From NCBI GenBank assembly GCA_964346725.1, contig CAYFVM010000018.1, positions 1 through 41,735 of the forward strand: 41,735 bases of DNA, given 5' to 3'. This DNA comes from UBA1715 sp964346725 (GTDB lineage: Bacteria; Bacteroidota; Bacteroidia; Bacteroidales; UBA1715). Each line of letters starts with the position of its first letter. Positions within the stretch are counted from its first letter, which is position 1. A model generated the notes under the pieces. That model did no database searches and was not told the DNA's origin. It saw nothing but the letters and a program-made list of their open reading frames with translations. The position numbers and the translations under genes are program-made. Below are positions 15,586 through 23,392 of this stretch, piece by piece.

Positions 15586-17409
15586 TTAATTAAATTTTTT
15601 GAGTAAATCTTCTAGTTCTACAATAACAGTAATGAGATGACCTTCTGGTGTTATAGAAAAAGATTCGTTTGCAAGCAATAATGCGACAAATTGTTTCATT
15701 TCTTCAACACTCATTTCTTTGTTTCTGTAGAGAGCGGCTGCTTTTGCCATATTTTGTGCTATCAAGTTTTGTTTTGAGTGTACAATTGATTTTGGTGTAC
15801 TTTCAACGGTATTTATGAAATTGATGATGATATTTTCAACCTCATTGAGGTCAATATCAGCAGGAACGCCATTTACGACAAACGAATTTTGTCCAAAATC
15901 TTCTATGTCAAATCCTAATTCTTGCAATTGAGGGAACTGGTCGCGGAGAGTCTCCGATTCATCAGCAGAAACATCAATGCGAATTGGTTGTAACGTTTTT
16001 TGGCTGGGAATAGCTACGTTATTTTTCGCTGAATGTGCAAAACGATCATATAAAAGTCGGTAATGTGCTCTTTTTATGTCAATGACATAGATTTTCCCCC
16101 GTGCAAAAGCAAGAATATATTTTTTTTGAATTTGCGTGCAAAAATCAACGGTTGTATTTGGTTGAAAATCGTCGTCGCGTTCTGGAAATTTGAATTTGAG
16201 TGTTTCGTCGGGCTGTTTTTCGGCTGTAAAATCTTCAAACAATTTTTCCCAATTTCGTCGATTACTTTGCGTATTGGGACTTTGAATTCCACTAGAAGAT
16301 GTCTTAAACGGATTGTAGTCCGGATTGTACTTGATTGTTGGCGGCGTAATTTCCGTGCTTTTAAACGAAAACATGTCGTTATAGTCCGTTGGGTCACTAA
16401 AATCAAGCGAAGGCACTACGTTGTTTTTCCCTAATGTAAAACGAATCGTTGATTCTAACAGTTGACAAATATTAAATTCCTCCGAAAATTTTATCTCCGT
16501 TTTGGTTGGATGAATATTTACATCAATTTCGGCCGGATCTATTTCAAGGAAGATAAAAAATGGGGGATATTCCTTTTGTGGTAATAAATTTCCGTAGGCG
16601 CGAATAATTGAACCTAAAAAACTTTTTTGTCGGAAAAATCGGTTGTTTACAAAGAAATATTGGTTTGCTCCGCTTTTTCGAGCCATTTCTGGTATGCCAA
16701 CGAAGCCTGAAATTTTTACAATACTTGACTCATCCGCAATAGAAAGCAATCCTTTTTCCATGTGCTTCCCAAAAATACTCACAATGCGTTGTTTTGTGTT
16801 ACCAATGGGATATTTCGCATACAATTCACCATCTTTAATAATGGTATAAGAAATGTGTGGTGAAGCTAGTGCCGTTTGATATATTTCGGAAAGAATGTAA
16901 TTGAATTCCGTTTTGTTTGATTTTAGGAATTTGCGTCGGGCAGGAGTGTTGTAAAAAAGATTTTTTACAACGAATGTCGTTCCTTGCGGGCAAGCATCAG
17001 CTTCTTGTGATTCTATTTTAGAGCCAGCGATAATGATTTTGGTGCCTAACTCGTCATCTTTTCGCCGAGTTCGTAATTCAGTTTGTGCAACAGCAGCAAT
17101 AGAAGCCAACGCCTCACCACGAAAGCCCATTGAGCGAATTTTGAATATGTCAGATGCATCTTGTATTTTTGATGTGGCGTGACGTTCAAAAGCCATGCGA
17201 GCATCGGTTTCAGACATTCCTATACCATTGTCGGAAATTTGAATTGATGTTCTACCTGCGTCAACAATTGAAATGGTAATATCGGTAGCGTGAGCATCAA
17301 TGGCATTTTCCACCAATTCTTTTACAATTGAGGCGGGACGTTGAATAACTTCGCCAGCAGCAATTTGGTTGGCAATTGAATCGGGTAAAAGATGAATGAT
17401 GTCGGACAT
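15586..17409 (-). CDS. mutL: DNA mismatch repair protein MutL
   Basis: This 607-residue protein has an intact GHKL ATPase region: ELVENAIDA (31-39), DNGIGM (60-65), GFRGEALASI (95-104) and the following S5-like domain with NIHPTKTEI (298-306). A low-complexity linker (about 325-415) leads to the C-terminal dimerisation domain. There the endonuclease motif of most MutL proteins, DQHAxxE, reads DIKRAHY (444-450), losing the Gln, His and Glu. The later ACHGAI-type motif is likewise replaced (MAKAAALY). The protein should still bind ATP and dimerise as matchmaker between MutS and downstream enzymes, but is unlikely to nick DNA itself. It starts 3 nt after the small membrane protein gene and belongs to the same operon. 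Confidence 0.96.
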   Translation of the reverse strand: MSDIIHLLPDSIANQIAAGEVIQRPASIVKELVENAIDAHATDITISIVDAGRTSIQISDNGIGMSETDARMAFERHATSKIQDASDIFKIRSMGFRGEALASIAAVAQTELRTRRKDDELGTKIIIAGSKIESQEADACPQGTTFVVKNLFYNTPARRKFLKSNKTEFNYILSEIYQTALASPHISYTIIKDGELYAKYPIGNTKQRIVSIFGKHMEKGLLSIADESSIVKISGFVGIPEMARKSGANQYFFVNNRFFRQKSFLGSIIRAYGNLLPQKEYPPFFIFLEIDPAEIDVNIHPTKTEIKFSEEFNICQLLESTIRFTLGKNNVVPSLDFSDPTDYNDMFSFKSTEITPPTIKYNPDYNPFKTSSSGIQSPNTQSNRRNWEKLFEDFTAEKQPDETLKFKFPERDDDFQPNTTVDFCTQIQKKYILAFARGKIYVIDIKRAHYRLLYDRFAHSAKNNVAIPSQKTLQPIRIDVSADESETLRDQFPQLQELGFDIEDFGQNSFVVNGVPADIDLNEVENIIINFINTVESTPKSIVHSKQNLIAQNMAKAAALYRNKEMSVEEMKQFVALLLANESFSITPEGHLITVIVELEDLLKKFN

Positions 17410-17412
17410 ACT

Positions 17413-17706
17413 CTACAATCGCATTATAAAGTACACACCCAAAAAGAGTAAAAATGCAATCATTATAATTGCTTTCATCCCCTCATGGCGTGTTTTTCTT
17501 GTGTATAGTTTGTTTTGTTCGAATTTTCGATGAATATCTGAAACAAATTCTCCTTTCGGTAATTCTTCTCCTTCTTCGAGTTTCACTTGTTGCAAAATTA
17601 TCGCACGACGATGCTCTCGATCTTCTTTTTTCTTGTCGTAATATCGAGTTTGCATGTTAAAACCACGAGGTTTCGGCGGATTGTACATTGATGAAAGAAA
17701 ACCCAT
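17413..17706 (-). CDS. Small conserved-looking membrane protein, first gene of the mutL-uvrB operon
   Basis: This 97-residue protein has a Pro-rich start (MYNPPKPRGF), a highly charged middle (DKKKEDREHRR and a Glu-rich stretch) and one C-terminal membrane helix at about 77-96, as in tail-anchored proteins. No known domain is recognised, but proteins of this shape precede mutL in other Bacteroidales (from memory). A -7 element lies 21 nt upstream and mutL starts 3 nt downstream, so it is the promoter-proximal gene of the operon. The gene call is firm because of its composition and context; the function is unknown. Confidence 0.8.
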   Translation of the reverse strand: MGFLSSMYNPPKPRGFNMQTRYYDKKKEDREHRRAIILQQVKLEEGEELPKGEFVSDIHRKFEQNKLYTRKTRHEGMKAIIMIAFLLFLGVYFIMRL

Positions 17707-17726
17707 ACTTGCTTTTTAAAACTTTA

Positions 17727-17734
17727 CAAAAGTA
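17727..17734 (-). promoter_or_regulatory. -7 promoter element of the mutL-uvrB operon
   Basis: TACTTTTG on the minus strand, 21 nt before the ATG at 17706, matches TAnnTTTG. It would drive the six-gene unit down to uvrB; no internal terminator hairpin was seen between these closely packed genes. Confidence 0.55.
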
Positions 17735-17885
17735 ATAAAAAAAACATGATTTTACTTAAGCTATATGTTTTTACGAGTATTACTTTTGAACAGCACTTTG
17801 TATATACGTAATACGCTTACAGAATATTTTATATCGGTTTATAAATTTGTGAATCTACTTTCATGTATATGTACAGAAAAAAGCC

Positions 17886-17893
17886 TATTTTCG
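17886..17893 (+). promoter_or_regulatory. -7 promoter element for the PurF-like gene
   Basis: TATTTTCG, one mismatch to TAnnTTTG, lies 22 nt before the ATG at 17915. Its position also argues against the upstream ATG at 17765, which would precede the promoter. Confidence 0.45.
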
Positions 17894-17914
17894 CCTTATA
17901 AAAAACAAACATAT

Positions 17915-19321
17915 ATGGGGGGCTTTTTTGGAACAATATCTAAGACCGATTGCGTAACAGACTTGTTTTACGGAACCGATTACAATTCTCATCTTGGAAC
18001 GAAACGTGCTGGTATGGCAACGTGTGACAAACTAAATGGTTTCCGTCGTTCAATTCACAATATTGAGAATTCCTATTTTAGGACAAAATTTGAGTCTACG
18101 CTTTCGAAATTAGGAGGGCAATCAGGAATTGGCGTAATAAGCGATACTGATGCACAGCCAATTGCTATAAATTCTCACTTAGGCCGCTTTGCTGTTGCTA
18201 CTGTTGCTCGTTTCGACAACATGAAAGAACTTGAGGCTGAATTGTTAACTAAAAGACATCATTTTTCAGAATTAAGTTCTGGCGATACAAATCCAACCGA
18301 ATTGGCAGCCATGTTGATTTGCGAGAAAAATGACTTTGTTTCGGGTATTGAAAATGTGTTTGAAAAAGTAAAAGGCTCTTGCTCAATGTTGATTTTGACC
18401 GAAGACGGTATCATTATTGCTCGTGATAAATTGGGAAGAACACCGGTAACCATCGCAAAAAAGGAAGGTGCATATGCCGTTTCAAGCGAACCAACAGCGT
18501 TCCATAACTTGGGCTATAGAATTCAAAAATTCGTTGGACCGGGTGAAATTATAAAAATTACATCTGACGGGTACACTCAATTGCGCAAACCAAATGATAA
18601 AATGCAAGTTTGTTCATTTATGTGGGTTTATTTTGGTTTCCCTTCTTCTGATTACGAAGGAATCAATGTCGACAAGGTTCGTTGTTCGTTAGGGCAGAAA
18701 GTGGCTCAAAACGATTCTGTTCAAGCTGATTTTGTGTGTGGTATTCCAGATTCTGGTATTGGCCATGCAATTGGATATGCTATAGAAAAAGGCATTCCAT
18801 ATAAACGTGCTATTGTGAAATATACTCCAACGTGGCCTCGTAGTTTTACACCTCCTACGCAAGAAATGCGTAGTCTTGTTGCAAAAATGAAGTTGATACC
18901 CAATTATCAAATGTTGAACGGACAAAAAGTGGTGTTCTGCGATGACTCTATTGTTCGTGGTACGCAATTGCGCGGTAATGTTTCGGAAATGTTTGATTGC
19001 GGAGCAAAAGAAATTCATATGCGAATTACATGTCCGCCACTTATTTATTCTTGCCGTTTCTTGAACTTTTCAGCTACGCAAAAAGATACCGAGTTGATTA
19101 CTCGTTCGTTGATAGAAAAATATGAAGGTCGCCATGATAAGAATCTTGAAGAATATGTAGATGACTCTTCAAAAAAGCACAAAAAGATGGTTGATGAAAT
19201 TCGTCAGCGTTTTGGCTTGACATCATTGAAATTCAATACGGTGCAAGACTTGGTAGAAGCAATTGGTTTGCCAAAAGAACAACTTTGTACTCACTGTTTC
19301 GATGGCTCAAGTATATTCTAA
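17915..19321 (+). CDS. Amidophosphoribosyltransferase (PurF)-like protein lacking the glutaminase nucleophile
   Basis: Read from the ATG at 17915 the protein has 468 residues and starts MGGFFGTISK, aligning with PurF from its first residues; the frame is open back to 17765 but that extension has no family counterpart. The phosphoribosyltransferase half is well kept, with PDSGIG, a TFTPPTQE-like segment (SFTPPTQEMR) and the PRPP loop VVFCDDSIVRGTQ (D343-D344). In the N-terminal class II amidotransferase half the essential Cys after Met is Gly, and the HNGNLxN oxyanion segment reads VARFDNM. It therefore should not hydrolyse glutamine. A similar MGGFFG paralogue exists in Bacteroides genomes beside a true PurF (from memory). 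It may use free ammonia, bind PRPP as a sensor, or serve another pathway. It ends at a good terminator. Confidence 0.9.
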   Translation: MGGFFGTISKTDCVTDLFYGTDYNSHLGTKRAGMATCDKLNGFRRSIHNIENSYFRTKFESTLSKLGGQSGIGVISDTDAQPIAINSHLGRFAVATVARFDNMKELEAELLTKRHHFSELSSGDTNPTELAAMLICEKNDFVSGIENVFEKVKGSCSMLILTEDGIIIARDKLGRTPVTIAKKEGAYAVSSEPTAFHNLGYRIQKFVGPGEIIKITSDGYTQLRKPNDKMQVCSFMWVYFGFPSSDYEGINVDKVRCSLGQKVAQNDSVQADFVCGIPDSGIGHAIGYAIEKGIPYKRAIVKYTPTWPRSFTPPTQEMRSLVAKMKLIPNYQMLNGQKVVFCDDSIVRGTQLRGNVSEMFDCGAKEIHMRITCPPLIYSCRFLNFSATQKDTELITRSLIEKYEGRHDKNLEEYVDDSSKKHKKMVDEIRQRFGLTSLKFNTVQDLVEAIGLPKEQLCTHCFDGSSIF

Positions 19322-19344
19322 TAGCGAAATACAATATTAAATTT

Positions 19345-19377
19345 AAAAGAGTTGGGAAACAATCTCGACTCTTTTTT
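19345..19377 (+). terminator. Intrinsic terminator of the PurF-like gene
   Basis: A 12-bp stem (19346-19357 with 19363-19374, including two G-T pairs) with a 5-nt loop is followed by T residues to 19377. It begins 24 nt after the stop. Confidence 0.8.
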
Positions 19378-19405
19378 GTTGCTATACAAAACTCACACAC
19401 GGTAT

Positions 19406-19431
19406 AAAAAAAGCGTTCCAAAATGGGACGC
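19406..19431 (-). terminator. Intrinsic terminator of the GNAT-argG unit
   Basis: GCGTTCC (19413-19419) pairs with GGGACGC (19425-19431) with one mismatch over a 5-nt loop. On the minus strand it is followed by seven T (19412-19406). It lies 25 nt past the argG stop and faces the PurF-like terminator. Confidence 0.78.
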
Positions 19432-19456
19432 CTCTTTAACTAAGAAACGATTGCAA

Positions 19457-20647
19457 TTATTTATCGCAAACAGAATCGTACAATTTAATTTGATTAGAAA
19501 GAATCTTAGTGAATCCTTTCACGTCTTCACCAGAGAATGCAGTGTTTACTTCGCCGTATTGGGCAAACTTAGCTTGCATTAAATCGTATTTTGAATCAAT
19601 ACCAATAACGGTGAAATTGTATGGCTTGAGTTCTACGAAAACTTTACCGCAAACGTGAGTTTGGGTGTCTTCCATAAATTTCTCAATATTGCGCATAACA
19701 GGTTCCATATATTGTGCTTCGTGAAGCAACATTCCGTACCAGTTTGCCAATTGTTCTTTCCAATATAATTGCCATTTGGTTAAGTTATGCTTTTCGAGCA
19801 TGTGGTGCGCCTTGATAATTACCATAGGAGCAGCAGCCTCAAAAGCCACACGTCCTTTGATACCAATAATGGTGTCGCCAATGTGCATATCGCGGCCAAT
19901 TGCGTATTTAGAAGCAATCTCGTTGAGTTTCTTAATAATGTCAACCGGGTTTTGGTACAAAACGCCATCAAGAGCAACCAATTCACCATTGTCAAAATCC
20001 AACTCAATAGTGCGAGGTTCTTTTTCTTCCAATTGTGATGGGTATGCCGATTCAGGAATAGTTTGGTTTGAATGGAGAGTTTCTTTTCCACCAATGCTTG
20101 TTCCCCAAATTCCTTTGTTGATAGAATATTCGGCTTTTTTCCAGTCGGCAACAATGCCTTCATTCTTCAAATATTCAATTTCATATTCGCGAGAAAGTTT
20201 TTCGTCACGAACAGGGGTAAGAATTTCAATTTCTGGGCAAATTACGTTGAATGCCAAATCAAAACGTACTTGGTCGTTCCCGGCACCGGTACTTCCGTGA
20301 ATAATGTAGTCAGCCTTGATGTCGCGAGCATATTGTGCCAATGCCATAGCTTGGAAAATTCTTTCAGAACTTACCGAAAGAGGGTAGGTGCTGTTTTTTA
20401 GAATATTTCCAAAAATCATGTAGCGAATACATTTTTCATAATATTCTTTTGAAATATCTATGCAGACATGTTTACTTACGCCAAGATCGTTAGCACGTTT
20501 TTCAATGTTATTTAATTCCTCGTCAGAAAATCCGCCGGTATTGATAATCACTGAGTGAACGTTGTAACCTTTTTCTTTGCTGTAATATTTTGCACAATAC
20601 GAAGTATCGAGACCTCCGCTGAATGCAAGTACTGCTATTTTTGCCAT
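19457..20647 (-). CDS. argG: Argininosuccinate synthase
   Basis: This 396-residue protein joins citrulline and aspartate using ATP to make argininosuccinate, the penultimate step of arginine synthesis. The N-terminal ATP pyrophosphatase loop AFSGGLDTSYC is at about 8-18. STGAGNDQVRFDLA and a synthetase domain with IGIKGRVAFEAA follow. Length and start agree with the family. It lies 13 nt downstream of a GNAT acyltransferase gene on the same strand and ends at an intrinsic terminator, so this unit has just the two genes; other arg genes are not in the window. Confidence 0.96.
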   Translation of the reverse strand: MAKIAVLAFSGGLDTSYCAKYYSKEKGYNVHSVIINTGGFSDEELNNIEKRANDLGVSKHVCIDISKEYYEKCIRYMIFGNILKNSTYPLSVSSERIFQAMALAQYARDIKADYIIHGSTGAGNDQVRFDLAFNVICPEIEILTPVRDEKLSREYEIEYLKNEGIVADWKKAEYSINKGIWGTSIGGKETLHSNQTIPESAYPSQLEEKEPRTIELDFDNGELVALDGVLYQNPVDIIKKLNEIASKYAIGRDMHIGDTIIGIKGRVAFEAAAPMVIIKAHHMLEKHNLTKWQLYWKEQLANWYGMLLHEAQYMEPVMRNIEKFMEDTQTHVCGKVFVELKPYNFTVIGIDSKYDLMQAKFAQYGEVNTAFSGEDVKGFTKILSNQIKLYDSVCDK

Positions 20648-20660
20648 AATGTAATTGTAT

Positions 20661-21215
20661 TTAAAATCTATTTTTTTTTTCTTCTTTTGGGTCGAATACC
20701 ATGCCGGTGCAGAGGCAATTGGTACGGCCAGTACGTTCTAATATGTCGTAGTTGCCGCACGATTCGCATCCTTTCCAAAATGCATCGTCATCGGTTAAAT
20801 GTTTGTAACTTACAGGTCTGTACCCCAATTTTGTATTGATTCGCATTACTGCCTCACTTGTGGTTAAACCAAAGATTTTGGCATCGGGAAATAAGTCTCT
20901 TGACAAGTTAAATGCTTCTTTTTTTATGCGAGTAGCAAGTCCTAGGCCGCGAAATTTCGGGTTTACAATTAAACCGGAATTTGCAACAAATTGTCCGTGT
21001 TGCCACGTTTCAACGTAGCAAAATCCTGCAATTTCGTTGTTTTCTGCAAATGCAATCACTCCTTTCCCTTCTCTCATTTTAGAAATGATATAGTTAGGAG
21101 TACGTTGCGCCAATCCCGAATCTTTGTTTTGTGATGCTTTGTAAATCAAATCGGAGATTTCTTGTGCATATTTTTCGTGTTCGCTGTTTGCACGAACCAC
21201 AGTAATTTCGCTCAT
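20661..21215 (-). CDS. GNAT N-acyltransferase, candidate N-acylglutamate synthase of arginine synthesis
   Basis: From the ATG at 21215 the protein has 184 residues (MSEITVVRAN). The frame is open to 21299, but that extension is a Phe-rich stretch unlike the family and would cover the likely promoter region. The acyl-CoA site is in NPKFRGLGLATRI, a typical GNAT R-G-x-G-x-A loop. The C-terminus has an unusual cysteine cluster (CESC and CLC) that could bind zinc. It is directly upstream of argG. In Bacteroides thetaiotaomicron a GNAT gene in the same position has been proposed, from mutant fitness data, as the N-succinylglutamate synthase (from memory). By that analogy it would acylate glutamate with acetyl- or succinyl-CoA. 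An imperfect TAGATTTTTG at 21235-21244 may be its -7 element. Confidence 0.8.
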   Translation of the reverse strand: MSEITVVRANSEHEKYAQEISDLIYKASQNKDSGLAQRTPNYIISKMREGKGVIAFAENNEIAGFCYVETWQHGQFVANSGLIVNPKFRGLGLATRIKKEAFNLSRDLFPDAKIFGLTTSEAVMRINTKLGYRPVSYKHLTDDDAFWKGCESCGNYDILERTGRTNCLCTGMVFDPKEEKKNRF

Positions 21216-21366
21216 AACCTTTTTTATTATGGTACAAAAATCTAAAAAAAAATAGATAAAACCCCTTATCAAAGGAAAAAAATGTAGGAATCTTATCAAC
21301 CTTTGTGTAAATATTACCTCTCGCGAAAAAAAAACAGCTTTCTTTCACATTTTTCGTTGAAACTTG

Positions 21367-21374
21367 TACCTTTA
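21367..21374 (+). promoter_or_regulatory. Possible -7 promoter element for the branching enzyme
   Basis: TACCTTTA, matching TAnnTTT with A for the last G, lies 23 nt before the ATG at 21398. The same octamer occurs before the SpoIIE-type gene. No convincing -33 box. Confidence 0.35.
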
Positions 21375-21397
21375 CACAATTAGAATTTTAAAAAAAT

Positions 21398-23392
21398 ATG
21401 AAAATTCCCTCGTATGTTGAAAATGATCCTTGGCTAAAACCTTTCGCACCCGCTATAGTAGGACGTTTAGAGTATGTAGAACGTCGCGAAAAAGAATTAC
21501 TGCAAGAAACCATGAGCTTTGATTCTTTTGCCAACGGACATTTGTTTTTCGGGTGTCATAAAACAGATTCGTGTTGGATTTTTAGAGAATGGGCGCCCAA
21601 TGCCATGAATATTTGTTTAGTTGGGACATTCTCTAATTGGGAAGAACGAGTAGAATTTGTTTTTGAGGAAAAAGAGAGTTATTGGGAATTACGAGTACCT
21701 ATAGATAAAATTAATCATGGCGATCTTTACCATTTGTCGGTCTATTGGAAAGGCGGGCAAGGTGATCGAATCCCAGCATGGGCAACACGCGTAGTACAAG
21801 ATGAAAAAACGGGAATTTTTAATGCACAAATTTGGGATGTAGAACCATATCAATGGAAAAATCCTCTGCCAACAATAAATCAGGCTCCGCTTATTTATGA
21901 AGCACATGTGGGCATGGCTACCGAAGAATACAAGGTAGGAACTTATGCCGAATTCACGAAAAATATATTGCCAAAAATCAAAGAATCTGGGTACAACACG
22001 GTTCAACTCATGGCTATCCAAGAGCACCCATACTATGGCTCGTTTGGATATCACGTGTCAAGTTTCTTTGCACCATCTTCTCGCTTTGGAACTCCCGAAG
22101 AATTGAAGGAATTGATTGACACCGCTCATGGTATGGGTATGCGTGTGATAATGGATTTAATTCATTCACATGCCGTAAAAAATACCATAGAAGGTTTGGG
22201 GAAATATGATGGCACGGACTATCAATTTTTCCATAAAGGAGACAAGGGAACACACTCTGCGTGGGATTCAAAATGTTTCAATTATGGCAAGCCCGAAGTT
22301 ATTCACTTTTTGCTTTCTAACTGCAAATATTGGTTGTCAGAGTTCCATTTTGATGGATTCCGTTTCGATGGCGTAACCAGTATGATGTATTGGGATCATG
22401 GATTGGGACGTGCTTTTGATTGCTACGAGCGCTACTATGATGGCAACGAAGACGATGACGCATTTGTCTATTTGGCATTTGCAAATAAATTGATACACGA
22501 TGTCAAACCATCAGCAATCACTATAGCCGAGGATATGAGTGGAATGCCTGGACTTGCGGCACCGTTTGCCGATGGTGGTCTTGGCTTTGATTATCGTTTG
22601 TCTATGGGCGTTCCCGATTATTGGATTAAACTCCTTAAAGACTATCGCGATGAAGATTGGCAAGTGGGTAGTATGTATTACGAATTGACACAAGCCCGTG
22701 CTGATGAAAAAGTAATCTCGTATGTTGAGTCCCACGATCAGGCATTGGTAGGCGACAAAACCATCGCATTCCGCTTGATGGATAAAGAAATGTACACGAG
22801 TATGCATGTGGCAATTCCAAGTCTAGTCATTGATAGAGGAATAGCACTTCATAAAGAAATCCGAATGCTCACGCTAGCAACAGCGCAAAACGGATATCTC
22901 AATTTCATGGGAAACGAATTTGGTCACCCCGAATGGATAGATTTTCCGCGCGAAGGCAACGATTGGTCATATCACTACGCTCGCCGTCAGTGGCATTTAA
23001 AGACGGAAGAATGTTTGCGATATAAATTCTTGGATTGTTTTGATAAGGATATGATTGCGATGGTTAATACCCATCCGAATTTCTTCAAAAATCGTTCACG
23101 TTTTATCCATGACAACAATCAAGACCAAATTCTTGCTTTTGAACGTGACGGATTGTTTTTCGTGTTCTCGTTCAATCCTACACAATCATTTGAAGGATAT
23201 GGAATTGCAATGCCAGAAGGCGAGTATAAGATTGTTCTCAATAATGATTCTCCAAAATATGGCGGTTTGAATCGTATTGACGAGTCAATTAGTTATTTTT
23301 CTCTGCCGGTAGAAGAAGGATTGTATTCAGAACATTACTTGAAAATGTACATTCCGAATCACACGGTTTTGGTATTCGAAAAAGTACGTTAA
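21398..23392 (+). CDS. glgB: 1,4-alpha-glucan (glycogen) branching enzyme, eukaryote-like GH13 type
   Basis: This 664-residue enzyme transfers alpha-1,4-glucan segments to 1,6 branch points in glycogen. An N-terminal CBM48-like domain (REWAPNAMNICLVGTFSNW) is followed by the GH13 barrel. The barrel has the four conserved regions: MDLIHSHAVKN (about 252-262), DGFRFDGVTS (about 319-328, nucleophile Asp), IAEDMSG (about 377, acid/base Glu) and VESHDQ (about 444). Wording of these motifs and the MYWDHG and NFMGNEFGHPEW segments match the plant/animal-type branching enzyme rather than E. coli GlgB. A C-terminal beta domain follows. It stands alone; no other glycogen gene is nearby. Its stop overlaps the convergent lpxB stop by 4 nt. 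Confidence 0.95.
   Translation: MKIPSYVENDPWLKPFAPAIVGRLEYVERREKELLQETMSFDSFANGHLFFGCHKTDSCWIFREWAPNAMNICLVGTFSNWEERVEFVFEEKESYWELRVPIDKINHGDLYHLSVYWKGGQGDRIPAWATRVVQDEKTGIFNAQIWDVEPYQWKNPLPTINQAPLIYEAHVGMATEEYKVGTYAEFTKNILPKIKESGYNTVQLMAIQEHPYYGSFGYHVSSFFAPSSRFGTPEELKELIDTAHGMGMRVIMDLIHSHAVKNTIEGLGKYDGTDYQFFHKGDKGTHSAWDSKCFNYGKPEVIHFLLSNCKYWLSEFHFDGFRFDGVTSMMYWDHGLGRAFDCYERYYDGNEDDDAFVYLAFANKLIHDVKPSAITIAEDMSGMPGLAAPFADGGLGFDYRLSMGVPDYWIKLLKDYRDEDWQVGSMYYELTQARADEKVISYVESHDQALVGDKTIAFRLMDKEMYTSMHVAIPSLVIDRGIALHKEIRMLTLATAQNGYLNFMGNEFGHPEWIDFPREGNDWSYHYARRQWHLKTEECLRYKFLDCFDKDMIAMVNTHPNFFKNRSRFIHDNNQDQILAFERDGLFFVFSFNPTQSFEGYGIAMPEGEYKIVLNNDSPKYGGLNRIDESISYFSLPVEEGLYSEHYLKMYIPNHTVLVFEKVR

Noticed and set aside
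17765..17914. 50-codon N-terminal extension of the PurF-like protein
   Set aside because: Family proteins start at MGGFFG; the extension contains the promoter element and has no family counterpart.
21216..21299. 28-codon N-terminal extension of the GNAT protein
   Set aside because: A Phe-rich stretch not expected in the family; the ATG at 21215 gives a normal GNAT start.
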